A stretch of DNA of 51,798 bases, taken from the NCBI GenBank assembly GCA_021805565.1, contig JAJZFA010000042.1, positions 1 to 51,798 on the forward strand. Reading direction: 5' to 3'. Made by a program: the position numbers and the translations under genes. The stretch comes from Pseudomonadota bacterium. GTDB taxonomy: Bacteria; Pseudomonadota; Alphaproteobacteria; Acetobacterales; Acetobacteraceae. This document shows positions 27,929-37,689 of this stretch, piece by piece (the first letter of the stretch is position 1; the number at the start of each line of letters is the position of its first letter). The notes beneath the pieces are model-generated. The model saw only the letters and a program-made list of their open reading frames with translations. It searched no databases and was not told the DNA's origin.

Positions 27929-29049
27929 GAGGCCCGGCGGTGCAACCTATCGTTATCGCGGCCGGCGGGACAGGCGGGCACTTCTTCCCGGCCGAGGCGC
28001 TGGCGGCGGAACTCGCGGCGCGCGGGCATCGCATTGTGCTGCTCACCGACGCGCGATCCGGCGCCCTGTCCAGTCCGGTCTTCGCGGGCCGCGAGCAATA
28101 CGTGATTCGCGGCGCCGGTATCGCCGGACGTGGCGTATGGCGCGGGGCGAAGGCGATCGGGTCGCTGGCGGCGGGCGTCGTGCAGGCGCGCGGCATCCTG
28201 GCGCGGATCGATGCCGGCTGCGTGGTCGGTTTCGGTGGCTACCCCTGTGTCGCCCCAATTCTGGCCGCGGGCCTGCTGCGCCGGCGTCCGGCCGCGATCC
28301 TGCAAGAACAGAACGCCGTGCTGGGCCGGGCAAACCGGTTTCTGGCTAAACGGGCGGACGTGCTGGCGCTGGGGTTCGAAGGCACGCAAGGCGTTCCGGC
28401 CGGCACTTGCACCGAAGTAACCGGCAACCCGGTGCGGCCCGCCATCGCCGCGCTGTCGCAAACCGAGTACACCCCGCCCACCGACCGCATTCGCCTGCTC
28501 ATCCTCGGCGGATCGCTCGGTGCGCGGGTGTTTTCCGACATCGTCCCCGCCGCGTTGCGGTTGTTGCCGGAGCCACTGCGCGTCCGGCTATCCGTCGTGC
28601 AGCAAACCCGGCCGGAGGATATGGAGCGGGTCCGGATCGCCTACGCGGCGGACGGAATTGCCGCCGAATTGTCGCCGTTCTTTCCCAATGTCGCCGAACG
28701 CCTCGCCGCCGCGCACCTGACGATCGCCCGCGCCGGGGCGTCCACGGTCGCGGAACTGGCGGTCGCGGGCGGGCCGGCCATTCTGGTGCCGCTGCCGGGT
28801 GCGATCGACGATCATCAATCGGCCAACGCCCGAGCGCTGGCCGCTTCCGGCGGCGCATGGGTTATGCCGCAGCCTGAATTCATGCCCACGGCGCTGGCGG
28901 CTCGTCTTGCGTCTGTGCTGGCCGATCCGGCCGGCCTGATCCGCGCCGCGCTTGCCGCGCGCGCCCATGCGCGGGCCGATGCGGCGTCACGTCTGGCGGA
29001 TCTCGTGGAGGCGCGGATGCCCGTCGCGCCGGAAGGAAAGCGTCTATGA
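27925..29049 (+). CDS. murG: UDP-GlcNAc--lipid I N-acetylglucosaminyltransferase MurG
   Basis: This 374-residue GT-B glycosyltransferase converts lipid I to lipid II on the cytoplasmic face. It has the N-terminal '[20 protein letters not shown]' loop, '[14 protein letters not shown]', '[16 protein letters not shown]', 'TGNPVRPAI', '[17 protein letters not shown]' and '[20 protein letters not shown]'. The start in the ATGA overlap with ftsW is chosen; the longer same-frame extension lies inside ftsW. The end overlaps murC by 4 bp. Confidence 0.97.
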   Translation: MRGPAVQPIVIAAGGTGGHFFPAEALAAELAARGHRIVLLTDARSGALSSPVFAGREQYVIRGAGIAGRGVWRGAKAIGSLAAGVVQARGILARIDAGCVVGFGGYPCVAPILAAGLLRRRPAAILQEQNAVLGRANRFLAKRADVLALGFEGTQGVPAGTCTEVTGNPVRPAIAALSQTEYTPPTDRIRLLILGGSLGARVFSDIVPAALRLLPEPLRVRLSVVQQTRPEDMERVRIAYAADGIAAELSPFFPNVAERLAAAHLTIARAGASTVAELAVAGGPAILVPLPGAIDDHQSANARALAASGGAWVMPQPEFMPTALAARLASVLADPAGLIRAALAARAHARADAASRLADLVEARMPVAPEGKRL

Positions 29050-30476
29050 GAGCGTTACCGCTTTCCATCGGAACCATCCATTTCATCGGCATCGGCGGCA
29101 TCGGCATGTCCGGTATCGCCGAGGTGCTGCACACGCTGGGATACAGTGTGCAGGGCAGCGACATCGCCGAATCGGCGAACGTGCTGCGGTTGCGCGCGTC
29201 CGGCATTCCCGTCGCGATCGGCCACGACGCGGCCAATCTGGGCGCCGCGCAGGTTGTCGTGGTGTCCACGGCGGTCAAACGCGACAACCCCGAGGTCGCC
29301 GCCGCCCGGACACGCCTGATTCCGGTGGTGCGGCGGGCCGAAATGCTGGCGGAACTGATGCGGCTGAAATGGTCGGTCGCGGTGGGGGGCACTCACGGCA
29401 AGACCACCACCACAAGCCTGATCGCCTGCGTCATGGAAGCGGCGCATCTGGATCCCACCGTGATCAACGGCGGCATCATCAACGCTTACGGCACCAACAC
29501 CCGCATGGGCAGCGGCGACTGGATGGTGGTGGAAGCCGACGAAAGCGACGGGTCTTTTCTGCGCCTGCCCGCCATTATCGCCGTCGTTACCAATATGGAT
29601 CCGGAGCATCTGGACCACTGGGGCAGCGCCGAGGCCATGGTCGCCGGATACGATCAGTTCGTCGCCAACATCCCATTCTACGGCTTCGCGGTGCTGTGCA
29701 TCGACCATCCCGCGGTGCAGCAGATGATTCCCCGGTTGTCGGATCATCGCATCGTTACCTACGGATTTTCGCCGCAGGCCGATGTGCGGGCCGAACGCGT
29801 GCTGCCCGACAAACTTGGATCGACGTTCGAGGTCGTGGTCACCGACCGGCTACGCAACCGGTCGCGCCGCATGGGTCCGTTCCGCCTGCCGATGCTGGGC
29901 GCGCATAACGTATCGAACGCGCTGGCCGCCATCGCGGTAGGCATCGAGATGGAGATCGACGACAACACGCTGCGGGGTGCGTTCCTGGGCTTCAAGGGCG
30001 TCAAGCGCCGCTTCACCAAAACCGGCGAGGCCGGTGGCATTACCGTGATCGACGATTACGGCCACCACCCCGTGGAAATCGCGGCGGTCTTGAAGGCGGC
30101 CCGGCAGGCCGGCGCTCGCGACGTGGTGGCGGTGGTGCAACCGCACCGGTATTCGCGGCTGGAATCGCTGTTCGGCGAATTCTGCACCTGCATGAACGAC
30201 GCGGGAACCGTCATCGTCGCCGATATCTACGCGGCCGGCGAACAACCGATTCCCGGCGTGACCCGCGATGCGCTGGTGGAGGGCCTGCGCGCGCGCGGCC
30301 ATCGCAGCGTGGTTGCGCTGCCCAACCCTGGACGGCTGGCCGAAATGGTCCACGCGATCGCCCGTTCCGGCGACTTTGTCGTGTGCCTCGGCGCCGGATC
30401 GATCACGCAATGGGCCGCGACGCTGCCGAACGAGCTTTCGGCTTTGCAGGCGGCGGGCGGGAAACGCGCGTCATGA
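29046..30476 (+). CDS. murC: UDP-MurNAc--L-alanine ligase MurC
   Basis: This 476-residue ligase adds the first amino acid, L-Ala, to UDP-MurNAc. It shows '[19 protein letters not shown]' (UDP-binding Rossmann), the ATP loop '[15 protein letters not shown]', '[14 protein letters not shown]', '[16 protein letters not shown]', '[18 protein letters not shown]' and '[15 protein letters not shown]'. The length is normal. It starts in an ATGA overlap with murG, and its stop overlaps the murB start. Confidence 0.97.
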   Translation: MRALPLSIGTIHFIGIGGIGMSGIAEVLHTLGYSVQGSDIAESANVLRLRASGIPVAIGHDAANLGAAQVVVVSTAVKRDNPEVAAARTRLIPVVRRAEMLAELMRLKWSVAVGGTHGKTTTTSLIACVMEAAHLDPTVINGGIINAYGTNTRMGSGDWMVVEADESDGSFLRLPAIIAVVTNMDPEHLDHWGSAEAMVAGYDQFVANIPFYGFAVLCIDHPAVQQMIPRLSDHRIVTYGFSPQADVRAERVLPDKLGSTFEVVVTDRLRNRSRRMGPFRLPMLGAHNVSNALAAIAVGIEMEIDDNTLRGAFLGFKGVKRRFTKTGEAGGITVIDDYGHHPVEIAAVLKAARQAGARDVVAVVQPHRYSRLESLFGEFCTCMNDAGTVIVADIYAAGEQPIPGVTRDALVEGLRARGHRSVVALPNPGRLAEMVHAIARSGDFVVCLGAGSITQWAATLPNELSALQAAGGKRAS

Positions 30477-31411
30477 TGGCCGCCGCGCGCATCCCCGATT
30501 TTGCCGCGACCCTGCCACCGGTGCGCGGCCGGATGCAGGCGGACGCGCCGTTGGCACCGTTCGCGTGGTTTCGCGCGGGCGGGCCGGCCGAGGTGCTGGT
30601 GCGGCCGGCCGATGCCGCCGATCTCGCGGATTTTCTGCGCGCGCTGCCGCACCATGTTCCGGTTCACGTCATCGGGGCGTGTTCCAACCTGATCGTGCGG
30701 GACGGCGGGTTGCCCGGCGTAACGATCCGGCTGGCGCGAGGGTTTTCCGCCATCGCCGTCGAAGGCGACGGAATCGCGGCCGGTGCCGCCGCGCTGGATG
30801 TAACGGTCGCCGAACATGCGGCCGCCGCCGGTCTGACCGGGCTGGAGTTTTTGTCCGGCATTCCGGGATCGATCGGCGGGGCGGTGGCGATGAACGCGGG
30901 CGCGTATGGCGGCGATTTCGCCAGCGTCCTGGACTGGGCCGAAATCGTTACGCGAACCGGCGAACAGCGCCGGCTGCGCGCGGCTCACCTAGCATTCGCC
31001 TATCGCCACGCCGCGCTGCCGGCCGGCGCTATCGTTACGCGCGTGTATCTTCGCGCGATGAAGGGCGCCGCGCCGTTGATCGCCGCACGGATGGCGGAAA
31101 TCAGGGCGTCCCGCGAGGCATCGCAACCGGTGCGGGCGCGAACCGGCGGATCGACCTTCCGCAACCCCGACGGCATGAAAGCCTGGGAGCTGATAGACGC
31201 CGCCGGCTGCCGCGGGCTGGTGCGCGGCGGCGCGATGGTGTCGGACAAACACTGCAATTTTCTGATCAATACAGGATCGGCCACCGCGGCGGATATCGAA
31301 GGTCTGGGCGAGGACGTGCGCCGCCGCGTGCTGGCCGCGACCGGTGTCACGCTGGAGTGGGAAATTCGCCGCATCGGCATTCCCGCCAGCAAGCCGGGGG
31401 TCGTCGCATGA
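30473..31411 (+). CDS. murB: UDP-N-acetylenolpyruvoylglucosamine reductase MurB
   Basis: This 312-residue FAD enzyme reduces the enolpyruvyl group to form UDP-MurNAc. The family stretches are '[17 protein letters not shown]', '[20 protein letters not shown]', '[20 protein letters not shown]' (FAD and substrate), '[12 protein letters not shown]' and '[12 protein letters not shown]', with the proton-donor Ser in 'GGSTF'. The size fits type II MurB. ATG codons at 30473 and 30476 are both possible; the first gives an ATGA overlap with murC. Confidence 0.96.
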   Translation: MMAAARIPDFAATLPPVRGRMQADAPLAPFAWFRAGGPAEVLVRPADAADLADFLRALPHHVPVHVIGACSNLIVRDGGLPGVTIRLARGFSAIAVEGDGIAAGAAALDVTVAEHAAAAGLTGLEFLSGIPGSIGGAVAMNAGAYGGDFASVLDWAEIVTRTGEQRRLRAAHLAFAYRHAALPAGAIVTRVYLRAMKGAAPLIAARMAEIRASREASQPVRARTGGSTFRNPDGMKAWELIDAAGCRGLVRGGAMVSDKHCNFLINTGSATAADIEGLGEDVRRRVLAATGVTLEWEIRRIGIPASKPGVVA

Positions 31412-32328
31412 CGCGGGTTACGGTGCTGTATGGCGGCATTTCCGCCGAACGCGCGGTCAGCCTGTCCAGCGGGATTCAGGTGATCGCCGCCCTGCGGGAA
31501 GCCGGTTTCGTTGTGGATGCGATCGATGCCGGCCCCGATCTGGCCACAACGATCGCCGCCCTGACGCCCAGGCCGGACGCGGTGTTCAACGCGCTGCATG
31601 GCCGGTTCGGCGAGGACGGCGCCATCCAGGGCGTGCTGGACTGGCTGAATATTCCCTATACGCATTCGGGCGTGCGGGCCTCGGCCGTCGCGATGGACAA
31701 GCAAGCGGCAAAAGCACTGTTCCTGTCCGCCGGTTTGCCGGTCGCACCGGGACGCATCGTATCGATTGCGCAGCTTGCGGCCGGCGATCCGCTGCCGCTG
31801 CCGTACGTGATCAAGCCGCTGAACGAAGGGTCGTCGGTCGGCGTCACCGTGGTGCGCGGCGGCGACAACCGGCGGGCCGAGATTGCCCGCGACTGGACAT
31901 TCGGGCCGGCCGCGCTGGTGGAGGAGTATATTCCGGGTCGGGAACTAACCGTTGCAGTGCTGGACGACCGGGCGCTGGCGGTGACGGAAATCCTGCCGGT
32001 GGCAGGCGGGTTTTACGATTACGAGTCGAAATACGCCGATGGCGGCTCGCGTCATGTCGTTCCGGCCGCTGTGCATCCGGATATCTATGCGCGGGCGATG
32101 GACGTGGCGGTCGCCGCCCACCGGGTGCTGGGGTGCCGGGGCGCCACGCGCTGCGATTTCCGATACGACGACACAGCGGGCGAACCAGGTCGCCTGATAC
32201 TGCTCGAGATCAATACGCAGCCAGGCCTGACGCCCACGTCGCTGCTACCGGAGCAAGCGGCGTATCGCGGCATGAGCTTTCCGGAATTGTGCGCCTGGAT
32301 GGTGGAGAACGCCGCATGCCGCGCGTGA
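31408..32328 (+). CDS. ddl: D-alanine--D-alanine ligase
   Basis: This 306-residue ATP-grasp enzyme makes the D-Ala-D-Ala dipeptide used by MurF. Visible marks are 'VLYGGISAERAVSLSSG', 'ALHGRFGEDGAIQGVLD', 'PYTHSGVRASAVAMDK', 'VIKPLNEGSSVGVTVV' (ATP lysine), 'VEEYIPGRELTVAVL' and 'EINTQPGLTPTSLLPEQA'. The length matches the DdlB type found in dcw clusters. It overlaps murB by 4 bp and ftsQ by 13 bp. Confidence 0.96.
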   Translation: MTRVTVLYGGISAERAVSLSSGIQVIAALREAGFVVDAIDAGPDLATTIAALTPRPDAVFNALHGRFGEDGAIQGVLDWLNIPYTHSGVRASAVAMDKQAAKALFLSAGLPVAPGRIVSIAQLAAGDPLPLPYVIKPLNEGSSVGVTVVRGGDNRRAEIARDWTFGPAALVEEYIPGRELTVAVLDDRALAVTEILPVAGGFYDYESKYADGGSRHVVPAAVHPDIYARAMDVAVAAHRVLGCRGATRCDFRYDDTAGEPGRLILLEINTQPGLTPTSLLPEQAAYRGMSFPELCAWMVENAACRA

Positions 32329-33197
32329 CCCGTTCGCCACGGAATTCGGTAAAAGACCGGCCGTCGGCATGGCGCCTGGCATTGCGCCGGCAGCGCCGTT
32401 TACTGCGCCCGGCCGCATGGGCGGCGTTCGTTTCGGTCATTGCGATCATGGTACTGATGGCGTCCCACGCCGCCGGAACCCACGGCGGCAGTCTGGCCAG
32501 CCTGCGGGAACGGGTGGGCGCGGCGACGGCGGCATCCGGGCTGCGGGTGACCGATATCGTGATCGAAGGGCGGGCCAACACGCCCGAACCGATCTTGCGC
32601 GCCGCGATCGGCGTCAGCGTGGGCGATCCCATCCTCGGATTCTCGCTGGAGGATACGCGCGCGCATATCGAAATGATCCCGTGGGTCGAGCATGCCACGG
32701 TGGAACGCCGCCTACCGGGCACGCTGGTGGTGAACCTGCAGGAGCGCCGGCCGTTCGCCATTTGGCAGAATCAAGGAAAATTCGTTTTGATCGATCGCAA
32801 CGGGCAGGTGGTTGGCAATCAGGATGTGTCGCAGTTCCGCCATCTGCCGCTTGTCGTCGGGCCGGGCGCGCCGATGGCGGCCGCGGGCCTGTTGGACGCG
32901 CTGCGCGATCGCCCGGCGCTGGCGGAAAAAGTCTCTGCCAGCGTCCGCGTGGGGGAACGTCGGTGGAACCTGCGCATGATCAACGGTACCGACGTTATGC
33001 TGCCGGAAGGACATGAGGTCGCCGCGCTCGACCGCCTGATCCAGCTTCAACAAGATCGCGCGGTGCTCGACCGCCCGTTGGCCGCGATCGACATGCGTTT
33101 GCCGGACCGGCTCGTGTTCCGGCCAAAGACCGATGCGGGCCTGCCGGCCGGATCGAATCCGCCCACGATTCCCGTGGTCGCGAAGAAACCTACCTAG
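32316..33197 (+). CDS. ftsQ: Cell division protein FtsQ
   Basis: This 293-residue bitopic protein has a basic cytoplasmic N-terminus, one membrane helix ('PAAWAAFVSVIAIMVLMAS', about 32-50), a POTRA domain ('VTDIVIEGRANTPEPILRAA' to 'VVNLQERRPFAIW') and a C-terminal FtsQ/DivIB domain. It recruits FtsB and FtsL and links early and late divisome parts. ATG 32316 is chosen because it begins the basic N-terminus; the frame upstream lies inside ddl. It ends 12 bp before ftsA with 'AGGAGCACGAACGG' in between. Confidence 0.93.
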   Translation: MPRVTRSPRNSVKDRPSAWRLALRRQRRLLRPAAWAAFVSVIAIMVLMASHAAGTHGGSLASLRERVGAATAASGLRVTDIVIEGRANTPEPILRAAIGVSVGDPILGFSLEDTRAHIEMIPWVEHATVERRLPGTLVVNLQERRPFAIWQNQGKFVLIDRNGQVVGNQDVSQFRHLPLVVGPGAPMAAAGLLDALRDRPALAEKVSASVRVGERRWNLRMINGTDVMLPEGHEVAALDRLIQLQQDRAVLDRPLAAIDMRLPDRLVFRPKTDAGLPAGSNPPTIPVVAKKPT

Positions 33198-33209
33198 GAG
33201 CACGAACGG

Positions 33210-34511
33210 ATGGCCGACAATCCTCGTCGCGTGCTACCGCCCCCGGAAACGGGGCCGCCGGACATCGAGCCGCCGCGGCACCACCGATCCGGGCCGTTCG
33301 GTGTCGTCGATATCGGCACAACCAAGGTTGCGTGCCTGATCGGCCGCGTGGAAAGCGACGGTACGCTCCGGGTGCTCGGTTTTGGCTGGCAAAAGGGCCG
33401 GGGCCTGAACGGCGGCGACATTACCGATCTGGAAGCGGCGGAGAAGGCAATTCGCGCCTGCGTCGGGCAGGCCGAGGATATGGCGGACACCAGGTTGCGA
33501 TCCGTTACGGTCAATTTGACCTGCGGTCAGCCTGAATCGCGGTTGTTCAATGTGCAATGGCCGGTGGGCGGCCGAGCGGTGACAGAGAACGATATCCGGG
33601 GGGTGCTGAATGAGGGGCGTGCCCGGGCGGAAGCCGACGGAAGGGAACCGATTCATGTTCTGCCGCTGAATTTCGCGGTAGATGCGACAGACCATGTGAT
33701 CGATCCGCGCGGCCTGTTCTGTTCGACGTTGAACGCCCGCCTGCATGTTATCGATGCGGCGGCGACGGCGCTGCGGACCCTGGAATCCTGCATCGGCCGC
33801 TGCGACCTGGAGATCGAGGATCTTGTGTCGGCTCCGCTGGCGGCCGGCTTATCGAGTCTGGTTCCGGAAGAGCGCGAACTGGGCGCGACGATCATCGACA
33901 TGGGCGGCGGCACGACCAGCATGGCGGTTTATGCCGACAGACAAATGATGCACACCGCGCATTTGCCGATGGGCGGGCTGAACGTCACCAAGGATCTGGC
34001 GATCGGCCTCTCGACGACCCTTGTACATGCGGAACGACTAAAGTGCCTGTACGGTAACGTCGAGTCGAGTCCGGACGACGATCGCGAACTACTGCCCGTG
34101 CCGCTGATGGGGGAGGAAGATCACCAACTGGCTCGGGTGCCGCGCAGCATGCTGGTGAGCATTATCCGTCCCCGGATCGAGGAAACCTTCGAGTACATCA
34201 AGGACCGCCTCGATCAGTCGGGTATGGGCCGAGCGTCGGGCAACCGGGTCGTTTTGACCGGGGGCGCCTGCCAGCTTCCCGGTGTTCGGGAAATGGCGGC
34301 CCGGATGCTGAGCCGGCAGGTACGGCTTGGGCGTCCGGCGGCATTGCGCGGGTTGCCGGACCTTGCGTCCGGACCGGCGTTTTCCACCGCGGCGGGGTTG
34401 CTGTCCTGGGCCGCCGGCGACGGACGGACGTTTCAGGATATCGATATGGAAGGTGAGCCGGTGCCCGGTCTGTTCCGCCGGCTGGTAAATTTCTTGAAGG
34501 ACCGCGTTTAG
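33210..34511 (+). CDS. ftsA: Cell division protein FtsA
   Basis: This 433-residue actin-like ATPase tethers FtsZ filaments to the membrane. It shows the phosphate-1 loop 'FGVVDIGTTKVACLIGRV', 'ILPLNFAVD'-like 'HVLPLNFAVDATDHVIDPRG', the phosphate-2 loop 'ATIIDMGGGTTSMAVYAD', the adenosine loop 'VVLTGGACQLPGVREMA' and a C-terminal membrane-targeting amphipathic helix 'FRRLVNFLKDRV'. A Pro-rich N-terminal extension of about 30 residues precedes the fold. It is followed by a 75-bp gap before ftsZ. Confidence 0.96.
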   Translation: MADNPRRVLPPPETGPPDIEPPRHHRSGPFGVVDIGTTKVACLIGRVESDGTLRVLGFGWQKGRGLNGGDITDLEAAEKAIRACVGQAEDMADTRLRSVTVNLTCGQPESRLFNVQWPVGGRAVTENDIRGVLNEGRARAEADGREPIHVLPLNFAVDATDHVIDPRGLFCSTLNARLHVIDAAATALRTLESCIGRCDLEIEDLVSAPLAAGLSSLVPEERELGATIIDMGGGTTSMAVYADRQMMHTAHLPMGGLNVTKDLAIGLSTTLVHAERLKCLYGNVESSPDDDRELLPVPLMGEEDHQLARVPRSMLVSIIRPRIEETFEYIKDRLDQSGMGRASGNRVVLTGGACQLPGVREMAARMLSRQVRLGRPAALRGLPDLASGPAFSTAAGLLSWAAGDGRTFQDIDMEGEPVPGLFRRLVNFLKDRV

Positions 34512-34586
34512 ACACGGCGCGAATCGAATGTTTTGTCGTAACACGTCAACAGTAGCTTATCCCGAGTATCCGGGGGAGAAAACGAA

Positions 34587-36125
34587 ATGACCTTGAACCT
34601 GACGATCCCGCAAATGAACCATACCGACTTTTCGCCGCGCATTACCGTGATAGGCGTCGGCGGCGGAGGTACCAACGCGGTCGATAACATGATCGCCGCG
34701 AATCTTCAGGGTGTGGACTTCGTGGTTGCGAATACGGATGCGCAACAACTGATGCACAGTCGCGCCGATCGCCGCATTCAGCTCGGTCCGCACATCACGC
34801 AGGGCCTGGGCGCCGGTGCGAAGCCGGAAATCGGCAAGGCTGCCGCCGAGGAGGCGGCCGATGAACTGTATCGTCATCTCGACGGCGCACACATGGTCTT
34901 CATCACCGCCGGGATGGGCGGCGGAACCGGCACCGGTGCCGCGCCGGTGATCGCCCGGATGGCACGCGAACGAAACATTCTGACCGTTGGCGTCGTTACC
35001 AAGCCGTTTGGGTTCGAAGGCGTGCGCCGCGCCCGGTCCGCCGATCAGGGTATCGAGGAACTACAACAATACGTCGATACGCTTATTGTGATTCCGAACC
35101 AGAATTTGTTCCGAATGGCGAATGAACGCACGACGTGGCGCGATGCGTTCAAGATGGCCGATCAGGTGCTGTATATGGGCGTGCGCGGCGTCACCGACCT
35201 GATGATGGTGCATGGCCTGGTGAACCTCGATTTCGCCGATATCCGGACGGTGATGGCGGAAATGGGCAAGGCCATGATGGGCACCGGAGAAGCCGAGGGC
35301 GAAAACCGTGCGATCAGGGCGGCCGAGGCGGCGATCAACAACCCGCTGTTGGAAGATACCAGCATGTCGGGTGCGCGCGGCTTGCTGATCAACATCACCG
35401 GCGGCGAGGACCTGACATTGTTCGAGGTCGATCAGGCCGCGAATCGCATCCGCGAGGAAGTCGATGAAGAAGCCAATGTCATCTTCGGATCGGCGGTGGA
35501 CGAATCGCTGACCGGCCGGATTCGTGTGTCGGTGGTCGCGACCGGCATTGATTCCCAAAAACTCGCCGAACAGGCTCGTCCTAAGCTGGTGGCGGTTGGC
35601 GGCGGGGCCGCGCCGGCGCCGCAACCGATCGTTGTGCGGAACGGCGGTCCGGCCGCTGCCGCACCGGCTTTCATGCCGGCCATGGCACAGGGCGCGGGTT
35701 CTGCGTTGCGGCAGGTGTCGCCGCAATTCGATGCCGTAGCGAACCAGGCGCCGGCGACCGATCGGCAACCGGCGATCCAGCAGAAGGCGGTTCAGCAGGG
35801 GCAACCGCAGCCGCTGCCGGTGACGACTCTGATCGACAAGGCCAATCTGTTCGCCGCGTCGCGTCCGGCCATCGTGGCGCAGCACGGTGCACCGTCGGGC
35901 GCCGAACCGGTCCGGCCCAGTCTGTTCAATGCGGTAACAGGGGCGTTCCGGCGGCGGGCCGGACAGTTCGCGGCCGGTGGGTCGCAGCCGCGGACGGTGA
36001 CGGACGAACCTTCCGATGGCGCCGGTCAACCGGTGCAGCCGCCCCCGGTTTTGGTGCGTCAGACCTCGGCGGCTGACGAAACGGGGATTGAAATTCCAGC
36101 CTTTTTGCGCCGGCAGCATTCCTGA
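34587..36125 (+). CDS. ftsZ: Cell division GTPase FtsZ
   Basis: This 512-residue tubulin homologue forms the Z ring. The GTPase core (about 12-320) contains '[13 protein letters not shown]', the tubulin signature '[18 protein letters not shown]', '[19 protein letters not shown]' and the T7 loop '[11 protein letters not shown]'. A ~170-residue Ala/Pro/Gln-rich linker follows. The chain ends in the conserved peptide '[10 protein letters not shown]', which binds FtsA and other partners. The ribosome-binding site 'GGGGGAGA' lies just upstream of ATG 34587. A strong hairpin follows the stop. lpxC, often next in other proteobacterial clusters, is absent here. Confidence 0.98.
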   Translation: MTLNLTIPQMNHTDFSPRITVIGVGGGGTNAVDNMIAANLQGVDFVVANTDAQQLMHSRADRRIQLGPHITQGLGAGAKPEIGKAAAEEAADELYRHLDGAHMVFITAGMGGGTGTGAAPVIARMARERNILTVGVVTKPFGFEGVRRARSADQGIEELQQYVDTLIVIPNQNLFRMANERTTWRDAFKMADQVLYMGVRGVTDLMMVHGLVNLDFADIRTVMAEMGKAMMGTGEAEGENRAIRAAEAAINNPLLEDTSMSGARGLLINITGGEDLTLFEVDQAANRIREEVDEEANVIFGSAVDESLTGRIRVSVVATGIDSQKLAEQARPKLVAVGGGAAPAPQPIVVRNGGPAAAAPAFMPAMAQGAGSALRQVSPQFDAVANQAPATDRQPAIQQKAVQQGQPQPLPVTTLIDKANLFAASRPAIVAQHGAPSGAEPVRPSLFNAVTGAFRRRAGQFAAGGSQPRTVTDEPSDGAGQPVQPPPVLVRQTSAADETGIEIPAFLRRQHS

Positions 36126-36132
36126 CCCGACG

Positions 36133-36159
36133 GGCTGGGCGGCATGGTTCCGCCCAGCC
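36133..36159 (+). terminator. Terminator-like hairpin after ftsZ
   Basis: A perfect 10-bp GC-rich stem, GGCTGGGCGG (36133-36142) with CCGCCCAGCC (36150-36159), encloses a 7-nt loop and starts 8 bp after the ftsZ stop. The following sequence is only mildly T-rich ('TCTGGCTTGGT'). It probably ends or attenuates the dcw transcript. Confidence 0.7.
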
Positions 36160-36242
36160 TCTGGCTTGGTCCATGCGGGTCTAAGGCAACGCTGGCAAAT
36201 GAGTGCGTCAGCACGCCAGCAAAGTTGCCTTGCAAAACATAA

Positions 36243-36300
36243 GCTTAGAGCATGCCCGACACTGCAATCCGAAGCGATAATTGTTGGGCATGACCTAAGC
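36243..36300. repeat. 18-bp imperfect inverted repeat
   Basis: Arms at 36243-36260 and 36283-36300 match in 15 of 18 positions when one is reverse-complemented (GCTTAGAGCATGCCCGAC against GCTTAGGTCATGCCCAAC), with 22 bp between. It lies in a 414-bp gene-free gap after ftsZ. It could be a second terminator, an operator, or a small mobile repeat. No T-tract follows. Confidence 0.6.
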
Positions 36301-36397
36301 GCAGACTTGATCATGAATGCGTCGGCACCGCGATAAAGCTGTCCGTCCGATTAAGGGCCAGGGCGACGCGCAAAATCTAACGAACCGGGCGATTTGA

Positions 36398-36421
36398 CCC
36401 ATCCTGGATTTCCGGGATGGG
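36398..36421. terminator. Hairpin in the ftsZ-36540 gap
   Basis: CCCATCCTGG pairs with CCGGGATGGG (one G-T pair) around a 4-nt loop. This is the third strong hairpin in the 414-bp gap. It lacks a T-tract. It may insulate the next gene from upstream transcription. Confidence 0.4.
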
Positions 36422-36503
36422 AAATGCCTGCGCGGGCGATTCCGTCCGAACAGCGCCGGACGGATCGAACATGTCTTTCCTCGATCCCCGCCCGTCACGG
36501 TTA

Positions 36504-36532
36504 TTGACATATTTCCTAATGTAGCCTAATTT
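36504..36532 (+). promoter_or_regulatory. Sigma70-like promoter placing the start site at the ATG
   Basis: A perfect -35 box TTGACA (36504-36509) is followed after exactly 17 bp by TAATTT (36527-36532) as a partial -10. Transcription would start around 36539-36540, that is, at the A of the ATG of the next gene. The flanking DNA is AT-rich compared with its surroundings. Confidence 0.55.
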
Positions 36533-36539
36533 TCCAGGA

Positions 36540-37490
36540 ATGGAAACCTCGCCCCCGCCGCGTTCCGCCATCGACCTCATGCCGACGCTGTACTACCAGC
36601 TCGCCTATACCCTGATGGGCCTGTTACCGCCGCCGCTGGATGACACACCCGCCGGACGACGCGCCAGGGATCTGACCGCTATCGCCAAAGTCGCATCGCT
36701 GGCACCGGTCAACGCCGATGAGGCCGATATCGCCGCCCACTGCATCGCCGCCCGCGCCCAGGCGGAGGATGTGCTGCGGTTGGCCGGCCTCCACGAGCAC
36801 GACCCGGCTTTGGTGGCAAAACTGAACAGGCAATACGCATCGATGATGCGGCTATGGCTGGCTGTGCACGCTCGGCTGCGGCGGGTGCAGTCCGAACGCC
36901 GCAAGCGCGATGCCAATCCCGAGACGGCGAATGAGGACGCCTGGGCGCGGTATATCGCCGAACGATCGATGCTGGATGTGGTGCTGGCCCAGCCCGGCGC
37001 CGAACCGGCCGAACCGGTGCGGCCGCACCGGGCGCCGGTTGCCCGTCCGGCCGTGGCCCCCGTTGCCCGTCCGGCGGCAGTGCCGGCGACAACCGTCCCG
37101 GAAATTGCGACAAAATCTCACAACACGGCTTTTGAGACGCAGATGAACGCCCTCCGCCCCAAAGCGCGGAAACGCCCAACCCTGCACGCGACCCTGCTCG
37201 GCACCACGACTCTGACCCCGGCGGACTACCAGACGCGGCTTGCGGTCAACGGCCTGGTCGGCGCGGCGATGACGGCGGCGGCGGATCGAATGGCCAGACT
37301 GGCCGCGCCGGGGGAATACGTCTCGGAAAATAAGATAGATCCTCAGGGCGTGGCTTTTGAGACGTGGTTGAGCGCCGAAACCCCCAGCAGCCCAGGCGAC
37401 GCCACCCTGCGCGAGATCATGCGCGAAATCATGGGCATGCCGCTGAAAGGTCCGAAACGCGGCCTGGGAATGCTCCGCGGGGCGCCCTGA
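36540..37490 (+). CDS. Hypothetical protein, Ala/Arg/Pro-rich, probably cytoplasmic
   Basis: I do not recognise this 316-residue protein. The N-terminal third (about 14-125) looks like an alpha-helical bundle ('LTAIAKVASLAPVNADEADI', 'MMRLWLAVHARLRRVQSERR'). A Pro/Ala/Val linker with 'PVARPA' repeats (about 156-185) follows, then a helical C-terminus ending 'MGMPLKGPKRGLGM'. There is no signal peptide or membrane helix. High-GC third positions and a long uninterrupted frame support a real gene. No ribosome-binding site precedes ATG 36540, and the promoter above would give a leaderless transcript. ATG 36579 is an alternative start but also lacks a good binding site. It stands alone between the division cluster and a convergent gene. 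Confidence 0.7.
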   Translation: METSPPPRSAIDLMPTLYYQLAYTLMGLLPPPLDDTPAGRRARDLTAIAKVASLAPVNADEADIAAHCIAARAQAEDVLRLAGLHEHDPALVAKLNRQYASMMRLWLAVHARLRRVQSERRKRDANPETANEDAWARYIAERSMLDVVLAQPGAEPAEPVRPHRAPVARPAVAPVARPAAVPATTVPEIATKSHNTAFETQMNALRPKARKRPTLHATLLGTTTLTPADYQTRLAVNGLVGAAMTAAADRMARLAAPGEYVSENKIDPQGVAFETWLSAETPSSPGDATLREIMREIMGMPLKGPKRGLGMLRGAP

Positions 37491-37689
37491 CCCGGGGCAG
37501 GGCACTGTTGAACCGGGTTGTTGCCGCCGGTCATACGAACTAGTGCGCTATCGCTGTCCCGTGGCGTCGGATGAAATGCGTTGTCCGGCGAACCGGGCGT
37601 CGGACGTCCCATCCGGCAATAGATCGGGTCTGGGCCGGTTCGTCATTCGTTTCCAGCACCATGCCGCATGCGGCAAACAGCACGCGGGC

